Part shown: in pieces, positions 1 through 9,298 of the stretch
Numbering within the stretch: the first letter of the stretch is position 1
How the letters are laid out: each line of letters starts with the position of its first letter
Assembly: GCF_000241325.1 (NCBI RefSeq)
Contig: NZ_BAEI01000087.1
Span: forward strand, 186,001-250,000
From: Gordonia polyisoprenivorans NBRC 16320 = JCM 10675
GTDB lineage: Bacteria > Actinomycetota > Actinomycetes > Mycobacteriales > Mycobacteriaceae
Reading direction: 5' to 3'
DNA length: 64,000 nucleotides
Translations under genes and position numbers: made by a program
Notes under the pieces: model-generated
Told to the model about the DNA's origin: nothing
The model's input: the letters and a program-made list of their open reading frames with translations, nothing else
Databases searched by the model: none

Positions 1-279
1 GCCCTCAACGCCGACCTCGACAACCTCGAGGTGTACCCGGGGCTGTGGGCGGGTTATGGTCTGGTTCGCCCGGGAGCCGGGACCGCATTCGTCGGCAGCC
101 ATGCCGAGGTCGCCGACCTCATCGCACAGTACCGGGCGATCGGCATCGACCACTTCATCCTGTCCGGGCAACCGCACATCGAGGAGGCCTTCTGGTTCGC
201 CGAAGGCGTGGCGCCGCTGGTGCGTTCGGTCAGTTCCCACCGGGAGCCCGCGCCAGCACGTACTGCCCCTCGCCGATGA
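1..279 (+). CDS. Alkanesulfonate monooxygenase-like (SsuD family), C-terminal fragment
   Basis: The gene is cut by the window start; the visible 92 codons are in frame from base 1. They match the C-terminus of the FMNH2-dependent alkanesulfonate monooxygenase (bacterial luciferase-like) family. Recognisable parts are a 'WAGYGLVRPGAGTAFVG' stretch and a 'FILSGQPHIEEAFWFAEGVAPLV' type ending, which closes the TIM barrel in SsuD. Family members release sulfite from organosulfonates using reduced flavin. The last 50 bases overlap the 3' end of the convergent methyltransferase gene. Because most of the gene is missing, another luciferase-like monooxygenase remains possible. Confidence 0.75.
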   Translation, partial: ALNADLDNLEVYPGLWAGYGLVRPGAGTAFVGSHAEVADLIAQYRAIGIDHFILSGQPHIEEAFWFAEGVAPLVRSVSSHREPAPARTAPRR

Positions 280-877
280 CGGTCTGCTCGATGTGTTCGG
301 CGCCGCCACGGCGCAGTGCGCCGGTGATCTCGTCGCGCCCGAAGACGCGGTAGCCGCCGATGGCCGCCAGTGTCTTCACGCCGGGCACCGTCGACACCGG
401 TCCGGCCACCGAGGTGAACACCACCAGCAGCGCACCGGGGAACGCCACCCGCAGCATCTCGTCGAGCACGGGGAGCGGGTCGGGGATCAGGTAGAGCGCG
501 GCCAGGCAGATCACCTCGTCGAAGGTGTTGTCGGCGAACGGGATCGCGTGCGCGTCGACACGGAGGTAACTCGCCCGGTCGATGCTGTTGGTGGCCACCG
601 CGGTGTGCAACATCGACGGTGAGTAGTCGATGCCGACCACCCGTCCGTCGCCGGTGAGGACCGCAGCAATGTCCCGGGTGTAATTGCCGGGCCCGCAAGC
701 GATGTCGAGGACCATGCGTTCACCGGGCCGGCACAGGTAGGCGCGTAGTGCGGTGTCGTAGTCGGCGGTCTCGGGACTGCCGAGACTGAAGCCGCGGGTG
801 AACACCGGGCGCCACGCGTGCTCGTAGACGCGGGAGAACAGCGGGTTACGCATCATCCGCGCGGCAAACGACCCCAT
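230..877 (-). CDS. Class I SAM-dependent methyltransferase
   Basis: A 215-residue protein with a Rossmann-like SAM-binding core. Motif I reads LDIACGPGNYT (about residues 57-67), the acidic residue of motif II lies in VVGIDYS, and a post-motif 'DAHAIPFADNTFDEV' follows, typical of UbiE/Methyltransf_11 proteins. The substrate cannot be read from sequence. The gene starts 12 bp after the stop of the carboxymuconolactone decarboxylase-like gene on the same strand, so the two probably form an operon. Its 3' end overlaps the SsuD-like gene by 50 bp in convergent orientation. Confidence 0.85.
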   Translation of the reverse strand: MGSFAARMMRNPLFSRVYEHAWRPVFTRGFSLGSPETADYDTALRAYLCRPGERMVLDIACGPGNYTRDIAAVLTGDGRVVGIDYSPSMLHTAVATNSIDRASYLRVDAHAIPFADNTFDEVICLAALYLIPDPLPVLDEMLRVAFPGALLVVFTSVAGPVSTVPGVKTLAAIGGYRVFGRDEITGALRRGGAEHIEQTVIGEGQYVLARAPGGN

Positions 878-889
878 CGCCGAACGCCC

Positions 890-1426
890 TCAGGCGCGGA
901 CGTCGAGCTGCACCCGCAAGGTGTGCAGGGTGGTGGCGAGCATGTCGTACTGACCGACGAGCAGCAGTAGGCCGATGGTGCGGCGCTCGTCGAGGTGGCG
1001 GCGCAGCGCCTCCCACGCGACGTCGTCGACGTCGCGGGTGGTCACCAGTTGGTCGACCACGCGCAGGATGGCGCGCTCGCGATCCCCCCATCCGGCGTCG
1101 GGACCGTCGAGGATGCGCGCGAGTTCATCATCGGTGATGCCCGCGCGTTTGCCGATCCGACGATGGTGGTCGAGCTCGTAGGCCGACTCGCGCAGATGCG
1201 CGACACGGATGATCACCATCTCGGAGTCCTTGCGCGACAACGTCCCGAACGGCATCAGCCGCGCCCCGAAGTACAGCCACGCCCGGAACAGACCACGGGT
1301 GCGGCCCAGCGTGGAGAAGATGTGGGTGTCATGGACACCGGTGACGCGCGCGGCGAGGCGGGTGAAGGCCCAATTGGCGGGACCGAGGTCACGGAATCCG
1401 CCGGGAGCGATCCGAGGGGTGCTCAT
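890..1426 (-). CDS. Carboxymuconolactone decarboxylase (CMD/AhpD-like) family protein
   Basis: A 178-residue protein using the ATG at 1426. A longer open frame extends upstream, but the extra residues are antisense to the MaoC gene and look non-coding. The segment 'FGTLSRKDSEMVIIRVAHLRESAYELDHHRRIGKRAGI' is the CMD-domain helix pair common in mycobacterial AhpD-like proteins. The usual CxxC redox pair is absent: the equivalent position reads HLRESAYELDHH, so peroxidase activity is unlikely. Function is otherwise unknown. It is probably cotranscribed with the downstream methyltransferase and diverges from the MaoC gene across a 25 bp gap. Confidence 0.8.
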   Translation of the reverse strand: MSTPRIAPGGFRDLGPANWAFTRLAARVTGVHDTHIFSTLGRTRGLFRAWLYFGARLMPFGTLSRKDSEMVIIRVAHLRESAYELDHHRRIGKRAGITDDELARILDGPDAGWGDRERAILRVVDQLVTTRDVDDVAWEALRRHLDERRTIGLLLLVGQYDMLATTLHTLRVQLDVRA

Positions 1427-1451
1427 GGCATCACGGTAGACTACGGCGATT

Positions 1452-1919
1452 ATGACGACTATCACACCGCGCGTGTTCGGCTCCCTCGATGACCTCAAGG
1501 CCGCGATCGGCGAAGACCTCGGCTCCGGGGAATGGCTCGAGATCACCCAGGAACGGGTCAACCAGTTCGCCGAGGCCACCGGCGACCACCAGTGGATTCA
1601 CGTCGACCCGGAGCGCGCGAAGGCCGGGCCGTTCGGTGCGCCCATCGCACACGGCTTCCTGACGCTTTCGTTGCTGCCGATGCTCGCCGGGTCGATCTTC
1701 ACCGTCGAGGGCCCCAAGCTCGTCATCAATTACGGCATGAACAAGGTGCGTTTCCCCAATCCGGTACCGGTCGGGTCCCGCATCCGCGCCAACGCCGTGA
1801 TCACCTCCGTCGAGGAGGGTCCCAAGGGCGTGACCATGGTGGTGCGCAACACCGTCGAGATCGAGGGCGCCGACAAGCCCGCATGCGTCGCCGAGAACGT
1901 CCGGGTGATGGTGTACTGA
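1452..1919 (+). CDS. htdZ: MaoC-like (R)-specific hydratase, HtdZ/Rv0130 type
   Basis: A 155-residue single hot-dog protein. It carries the hydratase-2 signature 'FAEATGDHQWIHVDPERAKAGPFGAPIAHGFLTLSLLP' (about residues 36-72), including the catalytic Asp and His of (R)-specific enoyl-CoA hydratases. Length and sequence closely resemble M. tuberculosis Rv0130 (HtdZ) as I remember it. The expected reaction is reversible hydration of trans-2-enoyl-CoA to (R)-3-hydroxyacyl-CoA. The gene diverges from the CMD-family gene and is followed, after 144 bp, by the antiporter/arginine operon. Confidence 0.85.
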   Translation: MTTITPRVFGSLDDLKAAIGEDLGSGEWLEITQERVNQFAEATGDHQWIHVDPERAKAGPFGAPIAHGFLTLSLLPMLAGSIFTVEGPKLVINYGMNKVRFPNPVPVGSRIRANAVITSVEEGPKGVTMVVRNTVEIEGADKPACVAENVRVMVY

Positions 1920-2063
1920 CCCCGGCGCGTTCACGGCTGCGTGGCCACGTCACGCAGATCGTGACCCCCGAAGAGGGGACGGCGGACCGTCGGCGCCGTG
2001 ACCCTTCTCCGAGCACTATTGTCTTGCGGCGCAATCGCGTCCGTGGTCTCGGAGAGGGCGCGT

Positions 2064-3578
2064 ATGGACGACGAGGGGCAACGATCCGAACCCGACGAGC
2101 CCAACGGCCAGGCCGCACCCACCAGGGAACCCAGCGTCGCCGACGCCGTCGTGCCGATGCTCGCACTGGCCGTGTTGATCGCCGGATCGCTGGCGCTCTT
2201 CGGACTCGACGCACTTGACGGTCCGATCCAGGTTGCGCTGATATTCGCGTGTGCCGTCGCCGCACTCATCGCGTTGAAGAACGGCCATCCGTGGTCGCAG
2301 GTGCAGGTTGCCGGGCAGGGCGCGCTGTCATCGGTGAGTAGTGCCATCTTCATCCTGCTCGCCGTCGGTGCGTTGATCGGGACGTGGAATCTGTCCGGCA
2401 CCATCCCAACCCTCGTCTACTACGGCATCCAGGTACTCGCCCCCGGATACTTCTACATCGCCACCGCCGTCATCTGCGGCATCGTCGCGATGTCCATCGG
2501 GAGTTCGTGGACCACCGTCGGCACGATCGGGGTCGGGCTGGTCGGGATCGCCACGTTGCTGGGGGTGTCGGCGGCGATCACGGCCGGCGCCGTCATCTCC
2601 GGCGCCTACCTCGGTGACAAGCTGTCGCCGTTGTCGGAGACCACGATCCTCACCGCGCAGATGGTCAAGGTCGACCTCTACACCCACATCCGCTCGCAGG
2701 CATGGTCGTCGCTGCCGGCTTTCGGGCTCGCGTGTGTGGTCTTCATGATCCTCGGGATCGCCGGACCAGCGGTCACCGCGACCCCCGGCGAGGAGGTCGA
2801 ACTGGCCAAACTCGACCAGATCTACTGGATCAGCCCGGTGAATCTGATTCCGCTGTTGGTGCTCGTGGTGATGTCCGCGCGCAAGGTCCCCGCGTCGCTG
2901 GCTCTGCTGAGCGCGGCCCTGGTGGCCGGAGTGCTTGCGCCATTCACCCAGGCGTCGCTGGTTCGCGAGTTCGTCGGAGACATCGGCGGGTCGCCGAACG
3001 TGGTTGTCGGTGCGATGCAGGCCATCTGGAAGGTGATGGCCAACGGACTCACTGTCAACACCGGAATCGCCGACATCGACCGTCTGGTGTCGCGAGGCGG
3101 TATGGACAGCATGTTGTTCACGATCTGGCTCATCATCGGTGCGGTCACCTTCGGTGCGCTTCTCGAGCATTTCGGACTCATCAATCGCCTCATCGTGCCC
3201 GCCATCGCCGCGGCTCGAACCCGTGGCCGCCTGTATCTGACGGTGTTCGCCACCGCATTCGGGCTGAATCTCGTCGCCGGGGATCAATACATCGCGCTCG
3301 TCCTGCCCAGCCGCATCTACCGCGCCGAGTTCGGCAGACGTGGGTTGGCACCGCAGAACCTCTCGCGATTGTGCGCCGACAGCGCGACGGTGACCTCCCC
3401 GCTGGTGCCCTGGAACTCGTGCGGTGCATTCATGGGTGCGGTCCTCGGGGTGGCCACGCTGTCGTATCTCCCATTCGCGTTGTTCTGCATCTTCAGCCCG
3501 CTGCTCAGCATCGTGTACGGCTTCACCGGATTCAAGATCGTCCACCAGCCCACCATCGGAACGGAGACCTCGGCGTGA
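2064..3578 (+). CDS. NhaC family antiporter in the arginine operon
   Basis: A 504-residue polytopic membrane protein. The ATG at 2064 is preferred over an upstream start at 1998 because GGAGAGGG lies 5 bp before it. A hydrophilic N-terminus of about 35 residues precedes 11-13 hydrophobic segments. The motif 'GAYLGDKLSPLSETT' (about residues 179-193) is the signature of the NhaC Na+/H+ antiporter family, which also includes malate/lactate and amino acid exchangers. The gene overlaps the ArcD-like gene by 4 bp (GTGA), and arginine deiminase follows. A role in arginine, ornithine or citrulline exchange is therefore as likely as sodium/proton exchange. Confidence 0.85.
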   Translation: MDDEGQRSEPDEPNGQAAPTREPSVADAVVPMLALAVLIAGSLALFGLDALDGPIQVALIFACAVAALIALKNGHPWSQVQVAGQGALSSVSSAIFILLAVGALIGTWNLSGTIPTLVYYGIQVLAPGYFYIATAVICGIVAMSIGSSWTTVGTIGVGLVGIATLLGVSAAITAGAVISGAYLGDKLSPLSETTILTAQMVKVDLYTHIRSQAWSSLPAFGLACVVFMILGIAGPAVTATPGEEVELAKLDQIYWISPVNLIPLLVLVVMSARKVPASLALLSAALVAGVLAPFTQASLVREFVGDIGGSPNVVVGAMQAIWKVMANGLTVNTGIADIDRLVSRGGMDSMLFTIWLIIGAVTFGALLEHFGLINRLIVPAIAAARTRGRLYLTVFATAFGLNLVAGDQYIALVLPSRIYRAEFGRRGLAPQNLSRLCADSATVTSPLVPWNSCGAFMGAVLGVATLSYLPFALFCIFSPLLSIVYGFTGFKIVHQPTIGTETSA

Positions 3579-5092
3579 GCCAGAACGCAACCGGTGAGCA
3601 CGCCGGCAGTGAGCAAGCCGGCAAGGTCAATCTGCCGACCCTGACGGCGATGGTCGTCGGCTCGATGGTCGGATCGGGGGTCTTCTTGCTGCCCCGCAGA
3701 TTCGGCACCGAAACCGGGGTGTTCGGCGCCATCATCGCCTGGGCCATCGCCGGTACCGGAATGTTGATGCTGGCGTTCTGTTTCCAACGCCTGGCCACGC
3801 GCAAGCCGGATCTCGACGCAGGGATCTACGCCTACGCCAAGGCAGGCTTCGGCGACTACGTCGGCTTCGCGTCGGCATTCGGTTTCTGGGCGTCGGCGTG
3901 CGCCGGCAACTGCTCCTACTGGGTGCTCATCATGACCACCACGAGTGCGTTGTTCCCCGGATTGGGCGACGGTACAACTGTTGCGGCCGTGATCGTCTCG
4001 TCCGTGTGCGTCTGGCTGTTCTTCTTGCTCATCAGCCGCGGAGTGCAGCAGGCAGCCATCATCAATCGCATCGCCACGATCGCCAAGATCATCCCGCTGG
4101 TGGTCTTCATCGTGCTGGCGCTGGTCATGTTCGACGCCGGATACTTCGCCGACAACTTTTGGGGCGGAAACGGAATCGACGTCGGTTCGCTGTGGGACCA
4201 GGTCACCGGAACGATGCTGATCACGGTGTTCGTGTTCCTCGGAATCGAAGGCGCCAGCGTCTATTCGCGATTCGCCAGGAAGCGTGAAGATGTCGGAAAG
4301 GCAACCGTTTTCGGGTTTCTCGGGGTACTGGGGGTATTCGCGCTGGTGACGCTTGTGTCCTACGGCTCCATGCCGCAGGGTGAGTTGGCCTCGATCGATC
4401 AGCCGTCGGTGGCCTCGGTGCTCGCGCATCTGGTCGGTGACTGGGGTTCGATCTTCATTCGCATCGGCGTCGTGGTGTCGGTGCTCGGCGCCTACCTCGC
4501 GTGGACCCTGATGGCCGCCGAGATCCTGTTCATCCCGGCCCGCAGCAAGGACATGCCCGCCTTCCTCGGCCGTGAGAACAAGGCGGGTGCACCGATTTGG
4601 GCTCTGGTTCTCGCCTCGGGACTCGTGCAGATCCTGTTGATCGTCGTTCTGTTCGTCGACGACGGGCTGGACTTCATGCTCGACCTCACCTCCGCGCTGG
4701 CGTTGCTGCCCTATCTGCTCGCCGCCGCATTCATGCTGAAACTGACCGTGACCCGCGAGACCTACGAGTCCGGGAGATCGCGGACCCCCGACATGATCAT
4801 CGCGTGTGTCGCGGTCGTCTACACGGCGTTCCTGGTGTGGGCGGCCGGCCTGGACAAACTCTTGTTGTCCTGCATTCTGTACGCGGTGGGAACCGTTCTG
4901 TACGTGCTCGCGCGACGCGAACAACGTCTGCGGATCTTCACTCGTGTCGAGGCGATGGTCTTCGGGGTGGTCCTGGTGGGCGCAATCGGCGGGATCATCT
5001 ATCTGGCAACGGGTTCGGAGGACATCCACGAACACCCCGACCATGAGCGTCACGCGACCTACGTCGAGGGCGCCGACCAGCCCGCGCATTGA
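3575..5092 (+). CDS. APC-superfamily basic amino acid antiporter (ArcD/APA type)
   Basis: A 505-residue membrane protein with about 12-13 hydrophobic segments. The GTG at 3575 is the start: it overlaps the stop of the NhaC gene (GTGA), has GGAG just upstream and is followed directly by the family N-terminus. The APC motif 'AMVVGSMVGSGVFLLP' sits at about residues 25-40. The family exchanges arginine for ornithine or lysine for cadaverine; the adjacent arginine deiminase favours arginine:ornithine or arginine:citrulline exchange. A longer open frame in the same reading frame (from 2702) is read-through of sequence antiparallel to no real start and was ignored. Confidence 0.88.
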   Translation: MSQNATGEHAGSEQAGKVNLPTLTAMVVGSMVGSGVFLLPRRFGTETGVFGAIIAWAIAGTGMLMLAFCFQRLATRKPDLDAGIYAYAKAGFGDYVGFASAFGFWASACAGNCSYWVLIMTTTSALFPGLGDGTTVAAVIVSSVCVWLFFLLISRGVQQAAIINRIATIAKIIPLVVFIVLALVMFDAGYFADNFWGGNGIDVGSLWDQVTGTMLITVFVFLGIEGASVYSRFARKREDVGKATVFGFLGVLGVFALVTLVSYGSMPQGELASIDQPSVASVLAHLVGDWGSIFIRIGVVVSVLGAYLAWTLMAAEILFIPARSKDMPAFLGRENKAGAPIWALVLASGLVQILLIVVLFVDDGLDFMLDLTSALALLPYLLAAAFMLKLTVTRETYESGRSRTPDMIIACVAVVYTAFLVWAAGLDKLLLSCILYAVGTVLYVLARREQRLRIFTRVEAMVFGVVLVGAIGGIIYLATGSEDIHEHPDHERHATYVEGADQPAH

Positions 5093-5155
5093 CGCCGCCC
5101 GGATCGGCGTCGTCCCCGATTGTCCCGATTCTGCTGTGAGAAAGGAATTGTTCCG

Positions 5156-6403
5156 ATGGCCAACGCTTCTGCCGCCTATGGTGTCCACTCCGAGGTGGGG
5201 CGCCTGCACAAGGTCCTGGTGTGCGCCCCTGGGCTTGCCCACGAACGCTTGACCCCCACCAACGCCGACGACCTGCTCTTCGACGACGTGCTGTGGGTGC
5301 AGAATGCCAAGCGCGACCACTTCGACTTCATGACGAAGATGCGTGACCGGGGTGTCGAGGTGGTCGAACTGCATAATCTGTTGGCCGAGACGATGGAGGA
5401 CCCCGCCGCGCGCGCGTGGCTGCTGGACCGCAAGATCGTCGCCAACGAGGTCGGTCTCGGACTCGTGGCACAGACTCGCGGCTACCTCGACGAACTACCC
5501 GCCAGGGAGCTGGCGGTTCTGCTGATCGGCGGGATGTCGACCCGGGACCTGCCGTCGGACCTGCGCTCGGACTACATTGCACTGGCGCGTGAGGAGACCG
5601 GTCCCGCCGAGTATCTGATGCCGCCACTGCCCAACACGCTCTATACCCGTGACACCACGTGCTGGATCTACGGCGGCGTCACCCTGAACCCGCTGTACTG
5701 GCCTGCGCGCCATGACGAGACGCTGCTGATGAAGGCCATCTACCGGTTCCATCCCGACTTCGTCGGCGCAACCGTGTGGTGGGGTGACCCGGAGAAGTAC
5801 TGGGGCGCAGCGACGATCGAGGGTGGTGATGTTCTCGTCCCGGGTAACGGCGTGGTGCTCATCGGTATGAGCGAACGCACCTCGCGGCAGGCGGTCACCC
5901 AGGTGGCCGCGGAGTTGTTCGCCAATGGCGCTGCCGAGAAGGTCATCGTCGCCGGGATGCCGAAATTGCGGGCCGCGATGCACCTCGACACGGTGTTCAC
6001 CTTCGCCGATCGTGACGTGGTGAGTGTGTACCCGAAGATCGTGAACTCCATCGATACGTTCATGTTGCGGCCCAACGATTCCGGCGTGGGCATCGATGTC
6101 ACCACCGAGGACCGGCCGTTCGTGGAGGTGGTCGAGAAGGCACTGGGGTTGGACCGGTTGCGCGTGGTGGAGGCCGGCGGTACGGAGTACGCGTCCGAAC
6201 GGCAACAATGGGATTCGGGTAACAACCTCGTCGCCGTCGAGCCGGGAGTCGTATTCGCCTACGACCGCAACACCCACACCAACGCGCTGCTGCGCAAGGA
6301 GGGCGTCGAGGTGATCACCATCGTCGGTGCCGAACTCGGACGTGGACGTGGCGGTGGGCATTGCATGACCTGCCCGATCATCCGGGATCCGTTGCCCGCC
6401 TGA
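5156..6403 (+). CDS. arcA: Arginine deiminase (paralogue 1)
   Basis: A 415-residue protein, the usual size for bacterial arginine deiminase (arginine + water to citrulline + ammonia). The ATG at 5156 follows AAAGGA by about nine bases. Visible family features are the 'LYTRD' substrate-binding stretch, 'EGGD' near residue 221, 'MHLDT' with the catalytic His near 275, and the C-terminal '[11 protein letters not shown]' loop, in which the first Cys (about 403) is the nucleophile. It is the third gene of the NhaC-ArcD-ArcA operon, 63 bp after the antiporter. No ornithine carbamoyltransferase or carbamate kinase follows. Its stop is 2 bp from that of the convergent response regulator. Confidence 0.95.
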   Translation: MANASAAYGVHSEVGRLHKVLVCAPGLAHERLTPTNADDLLFDDVLWVQNAKRDHFDFMTKMRDRGVEVVELHNLLAETMEDPAARAWLLDRKIVANEVGLGLVAQTRGYLDELPARELAVLLIGGMSTRDLPSDLRSDYIALAREETGPAEYLMPPLPNTLYTRDTTCWIYGGVTLNPLYWPARHDETLLMKAIYRFHPDFVGATVWWGDPEKYWGAATIEGGDVLVPGNGVVLIGMSERTSRQAVTQVAAELFANGAAEKVIVAGMPKLRAAMHLDTVFTFADRDVVSVYPKIVNSIDTFMLRPNDSGVGIDVTTEDRPFVEVVEKALGLDRLRVVEAGGTEYASERQQWDSGNNLVAVEPGVVFAYDRNTHTNALLRKEGVEVITIVGAELGRGRGGGHCMTCPIIRDPLPA

Positions 6404-6405
6404 GA

Positions 6406-7053
6406 TCACCGATCGGCGTCGGCGGAGGATCCGCGGGGGATGAATCCGTCGGCGACGCCGGCCGCGTACAGCTCGGACTTGGTCCGCGCGTGCAGCCCGG
6501 CCCGGTCATACTTGGCGCGGACACGATCGATGTACTGCTTCGCCGTACTCGGTGCCACCCCCATGCGGCGGGCGACACTGTCGAGTTTGAGCCCGCAGGC
6601 ATAGAGCTGCAGTGCACGCACCTCCTGGTCGGACAGCGCAGGACGGTCGGATGCGGTGTCGTCGATGAACGCCCGGGCCAGCAGCGGGCTCGTCGCCGGC
6701 TCGCCCCGACAGGCCGCGCGCACCGCGGCAAGCAGATCCACGATGCCTTCGTTCTTGCCCACCACGCCGCACACGCCGAGCGCCACCAGGCGACGTACGT
6801 GTCGGGGACTGCCGAGCGCGGAGACGACCAGGACCGGGGTTCCCGCGCCGATGATCCGGGCGACGCTGTCGGCGTCGACCAGGCCGGCCGGTCCGAGATC
6901 CAGGTCGACGATCACCAGGTCGAGGTCGGTGCGTTCGACGACGTCATCGAGACTGTCTGTGCTGCAGACGATCTCGTGGCCCTCTCGCGAGAGCTGAGCG
7001 GCCATCGATTCACGGACGAGTTCGTGGTCGTCGACCAGGGCCATCACCGGCAT
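6406..7053 (-). CDS. NarL/LuxR-type response regulator
   Basis: A 215-residue two-domain regulator. The receiver domain occupies about residues 3-118 with acidic pair DD (8-9) and phospho-acceptor Asp50 in VIVDLDL; the usual Lys appears in VVGKNEG. A LuxR-type HTH fills about 145-210 (LSDQEVRALQLYACGLKLDSVARRMG). The ATG at 7053 starts one base after the stop of the upstream kinase gene, so the two are translationally coupled; an alternative start at 7080 inside the kinase gene is possible. The target genes are unknown. Confidence 0.9.
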   Translation of the reverse strand: MPVMALVDDHELVRESMAAQLSREGHEIVCSTDSLDDVVERTDLDLVIVDLDLGPAGLVDADSVARIIGAGTPVLVVSALGSPRHVRRLVALGVCGVVGKNEGIVDLLAAVRAACRGEPATSPLLARAFIDDTASDRPALSDQEVRALQLYACGLKLDSVARRMGVAPSTAKQYIDRVRAKYDRAGLHARTKSELYAAGVADGFIPRGSSADADR

Positions 7054-7054
7054 C

Positions 7055-9253
7055 TCACACCCGCTGTTCCAGAACACCATCGGGGACGCCGGGTGCGACG
7101 ACGGTCAGGCTCGGTCCGTCCTCATCGTCGAAGAAGCCCATCGACACCGCATCGTGCGGTGCGGACTCGATGATCACCCGCGCCACGACCTCCCGAGCCC
7201 GTGCGGCGGTGCGTTCGTCCACATCAGCGGCGGCGATGATCGACAGGCGCACCTCGTGCGGACGGGCGATCGCGATGAGATCCACCAGAAGCCGCGTCAG
7301 AATCGGTGCGGCGGTGGGTAATCCGGCGATGCAGCGCAGGTACCCTTCTTCGCGCTCGGCGTCGGCCCGCACGCTCGCATGCTCGGTGGCAGCAGGGTCG
7401 GCGGCGATCCGGTGCAGGAGTGCGGCGGCGGCGATCAGCGTGTCACCCACACCGTCGGCGCGCAACGCCTCGGTGGCCGCCGCCTGATCACGGGCCATGC
7501 GGATGGACCGCATTCGCATCTGCCGGTGGTCGATGGCCCGTGACATCGTCACCAGGCGGTGGCGGAGCCAGACGACGGCAGCCACGACCAGCACGTCGGC
7601 GACGAGCAGCACCGGCGCGGAGGATGCACAGCCCTGTGGCCCGAGAAGGGTGAGGAGCGTGGTCGCAGCGACGACCATCGCGATGACCGGTCCGACGACG
7701 CGAACGCGCCCGTCCACCAGGATCACCACCACGCACAGGGTCGCCGCGGCGTCGCCGGACCAGCCGACGATCGACGTGGTACCGCAGGTGGCGGGCATGC
7801 CGTGCGTGCCGACGAGAACAGCGGAGGCGGTCACCGTTGCGCCGATGATCGCCAGGACCGGTGATGACAGTCGACCGGACCGTGCCGCGGTGCCGATGAC
7901 CGCGACCAGACATGCCGCGGTGAGCGTCCAGACGAGGGCCGCGGTCGACACCGCGCCCGGCGGGGTGTCGCGGCGGTCGACGACGAACATGATGATCGAG
8001 ATCAGGGCGAACTGCGTGAGCATGATGGCCGATACCGAAGCGGCAAGTGGCCCGGTGCTCGCGACGAGAGTGCCGGCCTGCGAGCCCGGCCGATCGATCT
8101 CGGGGGTGATCGTCACCGAGGTGCCGGTGCCGGCGAGGGTGTGCACCGTGATCGCGACGCCGGTGTGTGCGGCGCGTGCGTCCATCGATGTGCGAAGCGC
8201 CTGGGGGTCTGCGCAGCCCACACCGTCGTCGTCGACGTGCACCGCGGTCGAATCGGGTGCCGACCACACGCGGGCCACAGGCACCTGTGCGTGCTTGGCA
8301 ACGTTGGTGAGAGCCTCGCGGATGAGTGCGAGAATCTCTGAGCGGCGCGACGGTGGTAGACCGGCGAGGAATGCGTCGACGGGGGTCCGGTCGGCGATCA
8401 GCACCCGTACGCCAAGGGCCGCGGCGTCCTCGATGACCTCGTCGAGCGTGCGCAGCACCGACGTGCCGACATCGCCGACGGTGGCGAGGGCCTCCAGATC
8501 GGCACGGCAACGGGCGACGACGGCGTCCTCGCGGCCCGTGAGGCGTCCTCGCGCGATGGCTCCCAGCGTGTTGATGACCGTGTCGTGGAGAAGCCGTGAA
8601 CGCCGGGCCGCGAGCCGGGTCTCGGCGAGTGCGCGGTCGGCGTCGAGACCGGCGCGCGCGGCGCGGTCGGAGAGCAGGGCCACCCGCCGCAGTGACGCGG
8701 CGATCACCGCGGCGGCCGCGGCGCCACACAATGAGTAGACGGGTGTGGCGAGCTGATACCTCAGGACCGTTGTGGTTGCGGGTAGCAGCGCCGCGGTGCA
8801 GGCCGTCGCCGCCAGCGTGGTCGATGCCGCGGCCGCCAGTGCTCGACGAGCGGGCAAGACGAGAGCGGCGCCGATGCCGAACATGATGCACGCGTCGACC
8901 ACAGCGCGAAGGTGCGCGGTGTCGGGAACCGTGGTGGTGGCTGCGATTGCCACCACCAATCCCATCCAGCTCAGCAGGGCGGCGCCGGGACGGGCGTACC
9001 CCCGTATCGCGAGAACACCCACCACGAGATGAATCGCGTAGCCGCACCACAGTCCGATGTGATCGTCGGCGCCGTGCCGAATGGACAATGGGACGAGTGG
9101 GGCCGCAACGGCCATACCCAGCGCGAGACGGATGAGGGCGGAGTCGACACCCGCGGCGTACATCGAGGTCGTGCGGTGGGGGTCGGCACGGTGCCAGATG
9201 GCGTCCCGGAGCGGCCCGGCCGCCCGCGTGTCGACCGCTCCGCCGCTGCGCAC
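7055..9253 (-). CDS. NarL-family sensor histidine kinase with a duplicated, degenerate second half
   Basis: A 732-residue membrane protein made of two similar halves. Residues about 36-190 hold several membrane segments, followed by a HisKA_3-like helix with LLHDT (His223), then an HATPase region with an N box (REALTNVAKHA, about 312-322) and a G1 box DDDGVG (341-346). Residues about 401-570 again hold membrane segments, followed by a helical and globular region that resembles a kinase core but has no clear phospho-accepting His or nucleotide boxes. The GTG at 9253 lies six bases after CATAAT, consistent with a leaderless transcript; ATG at 9163 is the alternative. The response regulator gene follows immediately. 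Confidence 0.8.
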   Translation of the reverse strand: MRSGGAVDTRAAGPLRDAIWHRADPHRTTSMYAAGVDSALIRLALGMAVAAPLVPLSIRHGADDHIGLWCGYAIHLVVGVLAIRGYARPGAALLSWMGLVVAIAATTTVPDTAHLRAVVDACIMFGIGAALVLPARRALAAAASTTLAATACTAALLPATTTVLRYQLATPVYSLCGAAAAAVIAASLRRVALLSDRAARAGLDADRALAETRLAARRSRLLHDTVINTLGAIARGRLTGREDAVVARCRADLEALATVGDVGTSVLRTLDEVIEDAAALGVRVLIADRTPVDAFLAGLPPSRRSEILALIREALTNVAKHAQVPVARVWSAPDSTAVHVDDDGVGCADPQALRTSMDARAAHTGVAITVHTLAGTGTSVTITPEIDRPGSQAGTLVASTGPLAASVSAIMLTQFALISIIMFVVDRRDTPPGAVSTAALVWTLTAACLVAVIGTAARSGRLSSPVLAIIGATVTASAVLVGTHGMPATCGTTSIVGWSGDAAATLCVVVILVDGRVRVVGPVIAMVVAATTLLTLLGPQGCASSAPVLLVADVLVVAAVVWLRHRLVTMSRAIDHRQMRMRSIRMARDQAAATEALRADGVGDTLIAAAALLHRIAADPAATEHASVRADAEREEGYLRCIAGLPTAAPILTRLLVDLIAIARPHEVRLSIIAAADVDERTAARAREVVARVIIESAPHDAVSMGFFDDEDGPSLTVVAPGVPDGVLEQRV

Positions 9254-9298
9254 GTGATCATTATGCGGGGCGGTCCCCGCCGACGCCCGGGACTTTGG

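Noticed and set aside
1427-1579. Longer N-terminus of the CMD-family protein
   Set aside because: The additional residues overlap the divergent MaoC gene and do not resemble the family; ATG 1426 fits better.
2702-5092. 796-residue frame reading through into the ArcD-like gene
   Set aside because: The first 290 residues are an out-of-frame translation of the NhaC gene; the real start is GTG 3575.
3317-5374. 685-residue open frame on the minus strand
   Set aside because: It is antisense to the NhaC, ArcD and ArcA genes and has the Arg/Asp/Gln/His-rich composition typical of GC-rich shadow frames.
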